A DNA stretch of 33,588 bases, from NCBI GenBank assembly GCA_947453155.1, contig CANGFE010000024.1, forward strand, positions 1 through 33,588, read 5' to 3'. Numbering within the stretch: the first letter of the stretch is position 1; the number at the start of each line of letters is the position of its first letter. Under the pieces are notes generated by a model that made no database searches, was not told the DNA's origin, and saw only the letters and a list, made by a program, of their open reading frames with translations. The position numbers were made by a program, and so were the translations under genes. This document shows positions 7,716-16,170 of the stretch, piece by piece. The stretch is from Beijerinckiaceae bacterium (GTDB lineage Bacteria; Pseudomonadota; Alphaproteobacteria; Rhizobiales; Beijerinckiaceae).

Positions 7716-9749
7716 ATGTCTGCCGAACACCGGCTTTTTGTCTGTTCCTGCGAAAAGACCATGCCGCTCGACGGTGCTGCGCTAGAAAAAGGCTGCGGCG
7801 CTTTCACCCGCGCAGACCAGCTCTGCGGCGCGCAGCTTGATCTCGTCAAACAGGCGCTCGCCACCCCTGCGCCGGTCACCATTGCCTGCACGCAGGAAAG
7901 CCCACTCTTCAGCGAAGTGGCCGAAGATCTCGGCAGCACTGCACCCCTCACCTTCGTCAATCTTCGCGAGACTGCCGGTTGGTCGAAAGACGCCGCGCAA
8001 GCGGAGCCGAAAATGGCGGCCCTGATTGCGGCTGCGCGCGAAGACATGCCGCCGATTTCGCTTGTTTCGATGCAATCGGAAGGCGTCATTCTGATTTACG
8101 GCCGCGATGAAACCGCTATTGAAGCCGGACGCCAACTCGCCGACACGCTTGATGTCACGGTCATGCTGTCGCGTCCCGCAGATGTGACGCCGCCGCGCAC
8201 ACGCGATTTCCCCGTCATCAAAGGCCATGTGCGCAATGCCAAAGGCCATTTGGGCGCGTTTGAACTAATCATCGATGACACAGCCATTGCCTCGCCTTCA
8301 TCGCGTGACCGCCTGATCTTTGGTGCAAGTGCCAATGGCGCAAGCTCGCAGTGCGACATCATTCTCGATCTCACCGGCTATGCGCCGCTCTTTCCCGCAT
8401 CCGAATTGCGCGACGGCTATTTGCGCGCTGATCCGCGCGATGGTGCGGCCGTGGCACGGGCCATTGCAAAAGCCGCCACCATGGTCGGCACATTCGACAA
8501 GCCGCGCTATGTGAATTTCACCGAAAGCCTCTGCGCCCATTCGCGCTCGAAAATCACCGGCTGCACGCGCTGTCTGGATCTCTGCCCCACAGGGGCAATC
8601 ACGCCCAATGGCAATCATGTCGCGATTGATGAGAACATCTGCGCGGGCTGCGGCGCTTGCGCCTCTGTCTGCCCGACAGGTGCGGCCGCTTACGCACTCC
8701 CGCCCGCCGATGCCGTGGAGCGGCGCCTGCGCGCCTTGCTGCGCACCTATCGCGCTGCCGGTGGCACGCAGGCTATTGTGCTTTTGCATGATGGTGAACA
8801 TGGCGAGCCGATGATTGATGCGCTCTCGCGCTTTGGTGAGGGCCTGCCAGCAAATGTGCTGCCGCTGCGCGTCAATGAAATCACGCAGCTCTCTTATGAT
8901 ATATTCGCCGCCGCCTTCGCCTTTGGCGCGAGCGGCATTGCCCTGCTTGCTCATCACCAGCCCAAGCATGATCTCTCCGGCCTTCAAGGTGTGCTTGCCA
9001 CATCCTCCAAAATCATCACGGGCCTGGGCTTTGGCGAAAATCTCATCAAACTGATCGAGACAGATGATCCCGATCAATTGCGCGCTGCATTGCTCGCGCT
9101 GCAACCCGGCACCGCCTCACCAAAACCCGCGAGCTTTGAACCGCGCGGCACCAAGCGCTCCGTGCTTGAAAATGCCTTCCGCGAATTGCATCTGGCAGCG
9201 CCCGCGCCTGTGGCCATGATCGCACTGGAACGCGGCGCGCCATTCGGCGGGCTCGATATCAACATTGATGGCTGCACGCTCTGCCATTCCTGCGTCACCG
9301 CCTGCCCGACGGGCGCTTTGTCAGACAATCCTGACAAGCCCATGCTCAAATTCACCGAGAGTGTCTGCGTGCAATGCGGCTTGTGCGAAGCCACCTGTCC
9401 TGAAAAAGTCATCACACTGGCACCGCGCCTCGACTTTGAAGCTTGGGCTGCCCCCGCACGCGTGGTGAAAGAAGAAGAACCCTTCCATTGCATTTCCTGC
9501 GGCACGGCTTTTGGGACCAAGAGCACGATTGATCGCATCGTCTCCAAACTGCAAGACAAGCATTGGATGTTTGCAGGCCCCCATGCCAGGCGCATTGATG
9601 TCGTGCGCATGTGCGACAATTGCCGCGTTGAAGCGGTGATGAATGAAAGTTTTGATCCCCACGCCGCCCCGCAGCGTCCGCCGATTATGACGACGGAAGA
9701 TTATCTGCGCGCGCGTGACAAGAATGGCAGCGATCCAGCCGGATCGTGA
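7716..9749 (+). CDS. Multi-cluster 4Fe-4S ferredoxin / HdrA-like protein of the formate dehydrogenase locus
   Basis: A 677-residue soluble protein. Four [4Fe-4S] clusters are indicated by two paired ferredoxin domains: Cys283/286/290 with Cys309/312/315/319, and Cys520/523/526/530 with Cys551/554/557/561; the fourth ligand of the first set may come from Cys273. A further four-cysteine site (Cys592/595 and Cys633/636) is typical of zinc or Fe-S binding. Residues 120-150 resemble a dinucleotide-binding beta-alpha-beta unit without a clear GxGxxG, and 350-415 resembles the MvhD/FrhD-type domain. The whole recalls HdrA-type electron-transfer proteins. AGGGAG lies 9 bases before the ATG. It heads the operon with mrp, fdhD and mobA, so it may supply electrons or Fe-S clusters for maturation, or connect formate oxidation to a cytoplasmic acceptor. 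Confidence 0.85.
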   Translation: MSAEHRLFVCSCEKTMPLDGAALEKGCGAFTRADQLCGAQLDLVKQALATPAPVTIACTQESPLFSEVAEDLGSTAPLTFVNLRETAGWSKDAAQAEPKMAALIAAAREDMPPISLVSMQSEGVILIYGRDETAIEAGRQLADTLDVTVMLSRPADVTPPRTRDFPVIKGHVRNAKGHLGAFELIIDDTAIASPSSRDRLIFGASANGASSQCDIILDLTGYAPLFPASELRDGYLRADPRDGAAVARAIAKAATMVGTFDKPRYVNFTESLCAHSRSKITGCTRCLDLCPTGAITPNGNHVAIDENICAGCGACASVCPTGAAAYALPPADAVERRLRALLRTYRAAGGTQAIVLLHDGEHGEPMIDALSRFGEGLPANVLPLRVNEITQLSYDIFAAAFAFGASGIALLAHHQPKHDLSGLQGVLATSSKIITGLGFGENLIKLIETDDPDQLRAALLALQPGTASPKPASFEPRGTKRSVLENAFRELHLAAPAPVAMIALERGAPFGGLDINIDGCTLCHSCVTACPTGALSDNPDKPMLKFTESVCVQCGLCEATCPEKVITLAPRLDFEAWAAPARVVKEEEPFHCISCGTAFGTKSTIDRIVSKLQDKHWMFAGPHARRIDVVRMCDNCRVEAVMNESFDPHAAPQRPPIMTTEDYLRARDKNGSDPAGS

Positions 9750-9759
9750 GGAGCACACA

Positions 9760-10851
9760 TTGGCCTTGCAAGACAAAGATATTTTGAGCGCGCTGGAAAG
9801 CATCAAACTCGCTGACGGCACATCGCTCAGCGCATCGGGTCGCCTCACCGGCATTGTCATCAACGACGGCAAAGTCATTTGCGCGATTGCGATTGACGCA
9901 ACAGAAGCGGCCAGCATGGAACCCGTGCGCGCGGCAGCCGAAGCCAAAATCCGCACAATTCCCGGTGTCTCCACAGCACTTGTTGGCCTCACTGCCGATA
10001 AAAAGCCCAGCAAAACGGCGACACCGCCGCAGCAACGCGCAACATCCAAGCCCGCAGCTTTGCCCGGCATCAAACACATTATTGCCGTGGCCTCCGGCAA
10101 AGGCGGTGTTGGCAAATCCACCACCTCCTGCAATCTCGCACTCGGCCTTGCCAGTATGGGTCTCAAAGTCGGCATTCTCGATGCCGATATTTACGGCCCT
10201 TCGCAGCCGCGGCTCTTTGGCCTGCGCGGCAAGCCGCGCATGGTCGGCCCGCGCATGCTGGAGCCAATGGAACGCTATGGCGTGAAAGTCATGTCCATCG
10301 GCTTTCTGATTGATGATGATGCGGCGATGATCTGGCGCGGCCCGATGGTGATTTCTGCCATCACGCAAATGCTGCGCGAAGTTGCTTGGGGCGAATTGGA
10401 TGCTCTTGTCGTCGACCTGCCACCCGGCACAGGTGACGCACAGCTCACCATGGCACAGCAAACGCCTACGTCGGGCGCGGTGATTGTCTCGACCCCGCAA
10501 GATCTCGCGCTCATTGATGCGCGCCGCGGCATTGCCATGTTCCAGAAAGTCGATGTGCCGCTGCTCGGTATTATCGAAAATATGTCGAGCTTCTGCTGCC
10601 CAAATTGCGGACACATCTCGCCGATCTTCGGCCACGGCGGCGCGCGTGCGGAAGCTGAAAAGCTCGGCGTGCCATTCTTGGGCGAAGTGCCACTCAATAT
10701 GAACATTCGCGAAACATCTGATGATGGCCGCCCCGTGGTCGCAACCGATCCCGACTCGCATCATGCGAAAATCTATAAAGACATTGCCGCGAAAGTTTGG
10801 GCCTCGCTCGACAAGGCCGCAAAGCCTGCGCCACGCATCGTGATCGAGTGA
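9760..10851 (+). CDS. mrp: Mrp/NBP35-family Fe-S carrier ATPase
   Basis: A P-loop ATPase of the Mrp/ApbC family that carries and delivers [4Fe-4S] clusters to apoproteins. The N-terminal 75 residues form a MIP18/DUF59-like domain. After a Lys/Pro/Thr-rich linker the deviant Walker A GKGGVGKST is at 113-121, followed by DADIYGPSQP (141-150) and DLPPGTGDAQ (219-228), with the cluster-binding CPNC at Cys280-Cys283. I chose the TTG at 9760 because GAGGAG lies 6 bases upstream and the domain then begins at once; GTG 9715 or ATG 9724 would overlap the preceding gene. This gives 363 residues, normal for the family. Its place next to the multi-cluster ferredoxin suggests dedicated cluster delivery to this system, though it could also be the general housekeeping copy. 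Confidence 0.92.
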   Translation: MALQDKDILSALESIKLADGTSLSASGRLTGIVINDGKVICAIAIDATEAASMEPVRAAAEAKIRTIPGVSTALVGLTADKKPSKTATPPQQRATSKPAALPGIKHIIAVASGKGGVGKSTTSCNLALGLASMGLKVGILDADIYGPSQPRLFGLRGKPRMVGPRMLEPMERYGVKVMSIGFLIDDDAAMIWRGPMVISAITQMLREVAWGELDALVVDLPPGTGDAQLTMAQQTPTSGAVIVSTPQDLALIDARRGIAMFQKVDVPLLGIIENMSSFCCPNCGHISPIFGHGGARAEAEKLGVPFLGEVPLNMNIRETSDDGRPVVATDPDSHHAKIYKDIAAKVWASLDKAAKPAPRIVIE

Positions 10852-10856
10852 CGTGC

Positions 10857-11726
10857 ATGAAAAAAGCGCTGCTGCTCCCCAATCCCGAAAATCCGCGCCT
10901 TACAGAAGCGGTGACGGGCATTGACCAGACAGGTGCCAGCGTAGACATCCGAGTGCCGGTGGAACGCGCACTGACGCTATATCTCAATGCGCAAGAAATC
11001 GTCACCATGATGACGATCAATGATTATCCGGAATATCTGGCGCTCGGCTATTTGCTCAACCAGAATATGCTGAAAGCCGATGATATCGTCACCGAAGTCG
11101 AATATGACGACGATCTCGAAGTTGTGGTCGTGCGCACCGAGCGCGGCACCAATTACGAGCAGAAGCTCAAAAAGAAAACGCTCACCTCCGGCTGCGCACA
11201 AGGCACCGCCTTTGGCGATCTGATGGAAGCCGTAGAAGGCGCCGAACTGCCCAAAGCAGAATTGCGCACCAGCTGGCTCTATGAGCTCACCCATAAAATC
11301 AACACGACAGATTCGCTTTATCTGACAGCGGGCGCCATTCATGGCTGTGTGCTCTGCGAAAAGGGCGAGCCCATTTGCTATATGGAAGATGTCGGCCGCC
11401 ACAATGCCGTCGATAAAATCGCGGGCTGGATGTTTCGCGAAAAGATCGATCCCGCGAACAAGATTTTTTACACGACCGGTCGCCTAACATCCGAAATGGT
11501 CATCAAGACTGTGCGCATGGGAATTCCGATTCTTGTGTCACGCTCCGGCTTCACCGCTTGGGGGGTGGAACTGGCACGCCAAGTTGGTCTCACGCTGATT
11601 GGTCGCGCGAAGGGCAAGCGTTTCATTGCGCTTGCCGGACAAGAGCGCCTCATCTTCGATCAGGATCTCAATTTCGTTGAAGACGAAAGCATGCGTGCGC
11701 GCCGCAAGGGAGCCGATGATGAGTGA
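10857..11726 (+). CDS. fdhD: Formate dehydrogenase accessory sulfurtransferase FdhD
   Basis: Transfers sulfur from a cysteine desulfurase to the bis-MGD cofactor, which formate dehydrogenase needs for activity. The 289-residue protein carries the conserved Cys113 in the motif TSGCAQGT and the family block [12 protein letters not shown]...[11 protein letters not shown] (GRHNAVDK at 180-187). The second cysteine of the CxxC loop seen in the E. coli protein is absent; many family members have only one, so this is not evidence of inactivity. The ATG at 10857 lies 5 bases after the mrp stop and its 3' end overlaps the start of mobA, so the genes are co-transcribed. Confidence 0.95.
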   Translation: MKKALLLPNPENPRLTEAVTGIDQTGASVDIRVPVERALTLYLNAQEIVTMMTINDYPEYLALGYLLNQNMLKADDIVTEVEYDDDLEVVVVRTERGTNYEQKLKKKTLTSGCAQGTAFGDLMEAVEGAELPKAELRTSWLYELTHKINTTDSLYLTAGAIHGCVLCEKGEPICYMEDVGRHNAVDKIAGWMFREKIDPANKIFYTTGRLTSEMVIKTVRMGIPILVSRSGFTAWGVELARQVGLTLIGRAKGKRFIALAGQERLIFDQDLNFVEDESMRARRKGADDE

Positions 11727-12333
11727 CACAATCGGCGTCATTCTCGCAGGCGGGCTGGCGCGGCGCATGGGCGGTGGCGACAAAGCCATGCGCGAAATAG
11801 CCGGCCGCACCATTTTGCAGCGCGTGATTGATCGTGTGGGGCCGCAATGCTCCGGCCTCATTCTCAACGCCAATGGCGATCCGGCACGTTTCGACTCTTT
11901 CGGCCTGCCGGTTGTGCCCGATGATGTGCCCGATTTTGCGGGTCCGCTCGCAGGGATTCTTGCAGCACTTGATTGGACCGCGCAGCACCGGCCGGAAACG
12001 CCATGGGTGGTGAGTGCGGCGGCGGATTGCCCCTTCCTGCCGCGCGATTTGGTGGCGCGTTTTCAGGCTGTTCGCCGCGAAGAAGAGTCGCAACTCTGTG
12101 TCGCGCGCTCAGACGGACAGACGCATCCGGTCATCGGTTTGTGGAGTGTGAATCTGCGTCACGATTTGCGCAAATCTTTGGTCGAAGAAGATTGCCGCAA
12201 AATCGACCGCTGGACCGCGCGCCACGCGCTCGCCACGGTTGATTGGCCAACCCTGCCGGTTGATCCCTTCTTCAACGCCAACACACCGCATGATCTGGCA
12301 GAAGCCGAACGCCTCGCAATTTTGGACGATTAA
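11719..12333 (+). CDS. mobA: Molybdenum cofactor guanylyltransferase MobA
   Basis: Adds GMP to molybdopterin to form the guanine dinucleotide cofactor used by formate dehydrogenase. The 204-residue protein starts with the nucleotide-binding motif [14 protein letters not shown] (residues 9-22) and has the later [10 protein letters not shown] segment typical of the family. Of the two adjacent ATG codons (11716 and 11719), the second has AAGGGAG 6 bases upstream. It overlaps the fdhD stop by 8 bases. It is the last gene of the plus-strand maturation operon, with a REP-like palindrome starting 2 bases after its stop. Confidence 0.92.
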   Translation: MSDTIGVILAGGLARRMGGGDKAMREIAGRTILQRVIDRVGPQCSGLILNANGDPARFDSFGLPVVPDDVPDFAGPLAGILAALDWTAQHRPETPWVVSAAADCPFLPRDLVARFQAVRREEESQLCVARSDGQTHPVIGLWSVNLRHDLRKSLVEEDCRKIDRWTARHALATVDWPTLPVDPFFNANTPHDLAEAERLAILDD

Positions 12334-12334
12334 G

Positions 12335-12440
12335 CTCGTCATTGCGAGGAGGCCGCAGGCCGACGCGGCAATCCATAGCACAAACCTCGTCAAATGAGCG
12401 CTATGGATTGCCGCGTCGCTACGCTCCTCGCAATGACGAG
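12335..12440. repeat. REP-like long inverted repeat
   Basis: The arms at 12335-12379 and 12400-12440 form a large hairpin with a 20-base loop. Each begins with CTCGTCATTGCGAGGAG and ends with CGACGCGGCAATCCATAGC when read from outside. They differ only in a short central block (GCCGCAGGC against CGTAG). This is the style of repetitive extragenic palindromes common in Rhizobiales genomes. It lies between convergent mobA and the MoeA fusion gene, so transcripts from both sides would form the hairpin and could stop or be stabilised there. The right arm supplies the last codons and stop of the minus-strand gene. No transposase gene or target duplication was seen. Confidence 0.85.
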
Positions 12441-14365
12441 GCGGGAGTGAATCCTGCTGCAATAAGTACGTTTTTTGTTTCTTCCGAGTTCAAAGACGCC
12501 AAAAGTGCCTGCACCGCAGGCCTATTTTTGCGCGCACTCACCAGCGCCAGATCATAATGCTCTTGCGCAAAAGGCAAGAAAGCCAGACCGTAAGCCTCCG
12601 CCACAGGTGCAATCGTCATGCCCCAATCAGCACGGCCCTGCGCGACAGCAGCTGCCACCGCATTGTGTGACTTCGGCTGGTTCCAATAGCCCTCGGGCTT
12701 GGCACCATTCAGCAACCGATCGAGCAAAATGCGCGTGCCCGCACCCTGATTGCGATTGACCATCAGACAGGATGGATCAGCCAGCGCCTTGGCAACAGCA
12801 GCGCGCGCATCAAGCCCCGCAAAACGCGCATCGTCTTTGCGATAGACAATGCCCTGCATACGCCGCCAACCTTCGACAAGCTCCAGCCCCTCGCTCAGGA
12901 AAGGCTTGTTATAGGTCTCGGTCTTGTCATCAAACAGATGGATCGGCGCCACATCACATTCGCCACGCTTGGCAGCCGCCAAACCACCGAGTGAGCCGAC
13001 TGCAATGATGCGTGTGGCAAATCCTGCTTGCGCCACAGGCGCAATAGCGACATCAAGCCCCGTGCAATGCGAGCCAATGATGGTGAGATCAGGCACCCGC
13101 AGATGCGGCGTGAACAAAGTCACGTCTGTCGATGTCCCCGCCGCCATATGATCGGCCAAAGCATCAATGCGCAAGAAACCATCGGCCTGCGCAAAACTCG
13201 TGATCGCACCAGAGCCTTTGCCAGTGGGGTAAGCGAGCAGACCGTCCGCACCTTCGACCAGCGCGACCATAACAAATTCGGCACGCCCCAATTCTGAAGC
13301 AATGCGCACCGGCACACGCGCCTCGACTTTCGCATCTTTGCGCGGCGGCAAACCCGCCATGCGGCGCAATGAGGGCACAATCATATCGTGGAAGGTGAAC
13401 ATGGCTGATGTCGGAAAGCCCGGCAAAATCACGACGGGCTTGCCATCACAAACCGCCAGACACAGAGGCTTTCCGGGCTTGAGCGCAACGCCATGAGCAA
13501 TCATCTGATCCAAGCGTGACAAGATGCGATGCGTATAATCGCCCGCACCTTTCGATGTCCCACCTGACAAGATCAGCATGTCATGATCGGCGAGCGCCTC
13601 GCGCATGGCTTTTTCGAGCGCTGCTTCATCATCGGCAACATGGCCTAAGAAAATCGGAGCACCGCCGTTTTCGCGCACCGCCGCCGCCACAATCGGGCCA
13701 TTCGTATCGAAAATTTGTGCAGGCTTCAGCACGCCACCCGGCTGCACCAATTCATCGCCCGTCGAGAGAATAGCCACACGCGGAACTCGCACGGCATCAA
13801 TCTCGCCAATGCCGCAGGCGGCCAACATGCCGATTTCGCGCGCGCCAATCACGACACCCGCGCGCAAGACAGTTTCCCCGCGCGCCATATCCGTGCCAGC
13901 AGACGAGATAAACTGCCCCGGCGAAACCGCACGGCGCACATCAATGGCGCCAGCCGCGGGTTGCGTCTGCTCGATCATGACAATCGCATCAGCCCCACGC
14001 GGCACCGGCCCGCCTGTGGCTATTGCGGTGGCCGTCATCGGTGCCACGACGAGTTTGGGGGCAATGCCGCAGGCAATCACTTCATCATTCAGCGCAAGCT
14101 GTACAGGCGCAGCTTCGGAGGCTTGCGCAAGATCAGCGGCGCGCACAGCAAAGCCATCAACATTCGAGCGATCAAACGGGGGTACATCAATGGGGGCTCG
14201 CACATCTTGCGCCAGCGCACGGCCCAATGCATCTGCCAAAGTCACGCGCTCTGTCGCGCTTGCACGCGGAAACAGCGCCGCCTCAAAACGCGCCAAAGCC
14301 TCTTCGCGGGAGAGGATGGACAGGAATTGATCCTGCGCCAGACTGGCATCTTGTTTCTGTGTCAT
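12419..14365 (-). CDS. moeA: MoeA-type molybdenum/tungsten insertase fused to a periplasmic-binding-like domain
   Basis: A 648-residue fusion. Residues 15-420 are a complete MoeA, which inserts metal into adenylated molybdopterin: NVDGF (68-72), TGGPVPRGAD (117-126), Asp159, STGDEL (201-206, Glu205), SGGTSKGAGD (267-276) and KPGKP (296-300) match the expected active-site blocks. Residues 428-640 form a type 2 periplasmic-binding-like domain without a signal peptide, with GSHCTGLD, a NRNQGAGTRILLDRLL segment (537-552) and a C-terminal HYDLALVSARK block. This domain may bind the metal oxyanion or a cofactor precursor. Its ATG overlaps the upstream MoeA-like stop by 4 bases. The last residues (about SSLRGA) and the stop lie inside the REP-like palindrome, so the natural C-terminus may have been replaced. 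Confidence 0.93.
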   Translation of the reverse strand: MTQKQDASLAQDQFLSILSREEALARFEAALFPRASATERVTLADALGRALAQDVRAPIDVPPFDRSNVDGFAVRAADLAQASEAAPVQLALNDEVIACGIAPKLVVAPMTATAIATGGPVPRGADAIVMIEQTQPAAGAIDVRRAVSPGQFISSAGTDMARGETVLRAGVVIGAREIGMLAACGIGEIDAVRVPRVAILSTGDELVQPGGVLKPAQIFDTNGPIVAAAVRENGGAPIFLGHVADDEAALEKAMREALADHDMLILSGGTSKGAGDYTHRILSRLDQMIAHGVALKPGKPLCLAVCDGKPVVILPGFPTSAMFTFHDMIVPSLRRMAGLPPRKDAKVEARVPVRIASELGRAEFVMVALVEGADGLLAYPTGKGSGAITSFAQADGFLRIDALADHMAAGTSTDVTLFTPHLRVPDLTIIGSHCTGLDVAIAPVAQAGFATRIIAVGSLGGLAAAKRGECDVAPIHLFDDKTETYNKPFLSEGLELVEGWRRMQGIVYRKDDARFAGLDARAAVAKALADPSCLMVNRNQGAGTRILLDRLLNGAKPEGYWNQPKSHNAVAAAVAQGRADWGMTIAPVAEAYGLAFLPFAQEHYDLALVSARKNRPAVQALLASLNSEETKNVLIAAGFTPASSLRGA

Positions 14366-15342
14366 GCGCGGACCGGAATTGCTGACATCACATCGCCCGC
14401 AGCATGGCCCTCGCTCAAAGCCGCGATCAGGCTGACATGTGTGGCGCTCGCCAGCGATTGCAAGGGCAGATCACCCAAAGCGCGCAGATGAAACTTTCCG
14501 TCGTGTGCTTCCAGCAAAGCAAATTCGGCAACACCAACACGGCTCGCAATTTTCTGCGCGAGCGGCAGGCGCATTTCAGCAGCCTTCGCTCCCGACAAGC
14601 GCACAAGCGCCGGACGCAAAAACCCATGCAAAGCTGCGAAGACCTGATCGAGACGCGCGGGCACATAGATTGCCGGCACGCCCTTCTCTTCCCCAAAGGA
14701 AAGATCAGCACCCGGCTCCAAGGCGAGACGCTGCGCGTTTGGCTTGGTACCCAGAACAATCACCAAATCAGGCGCGCCATCCAAACGCGCACCAGCCTGT
14801 GTCAGTTGATCGCGCAAGTAAGCGGCGAGTAGTGAGTCATCTCCGCGCAAATTGACAACGGGCGCACGCACAGGGACCTGCTGCACACCCGCCTGCGAAA
14901 GAAGCAGCGCATGCTGCGAGGAAATCCTCTCACCTACGCGCAGGATAAGGGCGCCTTGCGCAAAATCTTCGCCCGCACGGCGGATGTTTTCACCCGGAAA
15001 ACTTTCCACCAAGGCCTGCGGCAGAGGCCCATCAAGATCAAGCCCGCTGGCTTCCACCACGCAATCACAATCGGACGATAAAGCCTGACCCGCGGCGACA
15101 AAACGCGGCGGACGTGCCAGCACAACGGGCGCGTAAGAGGAGGCACCCGCAATTGCCTGCGCGGACAATTCATAACCATCACGCAAGGCAAGCGCGCGCG
15201 CCGGAACAGGCTGCGGGGCGCGCACATCTTCAGCCGCGACATGACCAACAGCCTGCGTGAGCGTGCAGATTTGCCCGCGCACAGGCACAAGCCGCGTCAG
15301 CAGGCTCTCAAGAGCATCGGCATAGGAACGAAGGGCACTCAT
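14362..15342 (-). CDS. Degenerate MoeA-like molybdopterin-binding protein
   Basis: A 326-residue protein alignable to MoeA over most of its length but shorter and with altered catalytic blocks. The DGY of MoeA domain 3 is kept (LRDGYEL). The TGxPxPxGAD segment is replaced by AAGQALSSDCD, the SGGxSxGxxD loop is missing around LVIVLGTKPN, and KPGKP is only LEPGAD. It is read immediately after tupA (15 bases) and overlaps the intact MoeA fusion by 4 bases. Insertase activity on its own seems unlikely; it may form a hetero-oligomer with the fusion protein, as MoeA works as a dimer, or act as a cofactor-binding or metal-discriminating subunit. No signal or membrane segment is visible. Confidence 0.8.
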   Translation of the reverse strand: MSALRSYADALESLLTRLVPVRGQICTLTQAVGHVAAEDVRAPQPVPARALALRDGYELSAQAIAGASSYAPVVLARPPRFVAAGQALSSDCDCVVEASGLDLDGPLPQALVESFPGENIRRAGEDFAQGALILRVGERISSQHALLLSQAGVQQVPVRAPVVNLRGDDSLLAAYLRDQLTQAGARLDGAPDLVIVLGTKPNAQRLALEPGADLSFGEEKGVPAIYVPARLDQVFAALHGFLRPALVRLSGAKAAEMRLPLAQKIASRVGVAEFALLEAHDGKFHLRALGDLPLQSLASATHVSLIAALSEGHAAGDVMSAIPVRA

Positions 15343-15357
15343 GCCCTTCGGTTTAGC

Positions 15358-16167
15358 TCACTTGCCGGCGTTGGGAAAGAAGAGCTGCTGGCCTTCAATC
15401 TTGTAATCAGCAATCACCTTCTGGCCCTCGGCCGAGAGGACATAATCAACAAAGGCCTGACCGAGATCAGCCTTCACATGCGGATGTTTGGCGGGGTTCA
15501 CCAGCATCACGCCATATTGATTGAAAAGCTTGGTGTCGCCTTCCACCGCAATGATGAGGCCGTCCTTGCCCTTGAAGGAAATCCACGTGCCACGATCCGA
15601 CAAAACATAGGCGCCCATGGCCTTGGATGTGTTGAGCGCGGCCCCCATGCCTTGGCCGATTTCCTTGTACCAATCAGCCTTGGCCGCGGCGGGGTCGAGG
15701 CCCGCGTCTTTCCACAAAGCCAGCTCTGCGGCATGGGTGCCCGACTTGTCGCCGCGCGAGACAAAGGGGGCAGCTTTTGCCTGAATGGTTTTCAATGAGG
15801 CGACAATATCTTTCGAGCCTTTCAGGCCCGCGGGATCAGCGGCCGCGCCAATCAGCACAAAGTCATTATACATCACGTCAAAACGCTTCACGCCAAATCC
15901 TTCGGCGAGAAACTTTTCTTCTGCTGATTTGGCGTGAACGAAAACAACATCCGCATCACCGCGCCGCGCTGTGTCGAGCGCTTGGCCTGTGCCTTGTGCA
16001 ATGACCTTCACATCAATGCCGGTCTTGGCTTTGAAGGCTGGGAGCAGATGATTGAAAAGCCCAGAATCCTGCGTCGATGTGGTCGAGGCAATGGTGATGA
16101 TTTTGTCTTGCGCCTGCGCGCCAAATGTCAGGCAAGCGATGGTCAAGGCAGAAAAGAGAAGTCGCAT
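15358..16167 (-). CDS. tupA: Tungstate (molybdate) ABC transporter substrate-binding protein TupA
   Basis: A periplasmic receptor of 269 residues with a Sec signal peptide (about residues 1-19, AQA before the mature start). The mature N-terminus carries IASTTSTQDSGL, the TTTS-like oxyanion motif characteristic of TupA/WtpA-type receptors and distinct from ModA. Further blocks are QGTGQALDTARRGDADVV and SRGDKSGTH, which in family members contribute ligands around the anion. High selectivity for tungstate is typical of TupA, but molybdate cannot be excluded. It lies 3 bases after tupC and 15 before the MoeA-like gene, giving the unusual order B-C-A. Confidence 0.93.
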   Translation of the reverse strand: MRLLFSALTIACLTFGAQAQDKIITIASTTSTQDSGLFNHLLPAFKAKTGIDVKVIAQGTGQALDTARRGDADVVFVHAKSAEEKFLAEGFGVKRFDVMYNDFVLIGAAADPAGLKGSKDIVASLKTIQAKAAPFVSRGDKSGTHAAELALWKDAGLDPAAAKADWYKEIGQGMGAALNTSKAMGAYVLSDRGTWISFKGKDGLIIAVEGDTKLFNQYGVMLVNPAKHPHVKADLGQAFVDYVLSAEGQKVIADYKIEGQQLFFPNAGK

Positions 16168-16170
16168 CGT

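Noticed and set aside
9685-10764. A 359-codon minus-strand frame opposite mrp
   Set aside because: Antisense to a gene with Walker A and CxxC motifs; its composition (Cys, His, Arg rich) is not protein-like.
11190-11200. Missing second cysteine in the FdhD CxxC loop as a sign of inactivation
   Set aside because: Many FdhD proteins outside enterobacteria have a single cysteine in this loop; the rest of the family motifs are intact.
12335-12440. Insertion sequence or tRNA-like remnant
   Set aside because: There is no transposase, no flanking duplication and no cloverleaf; the structure is a single long hairpin of REP type.
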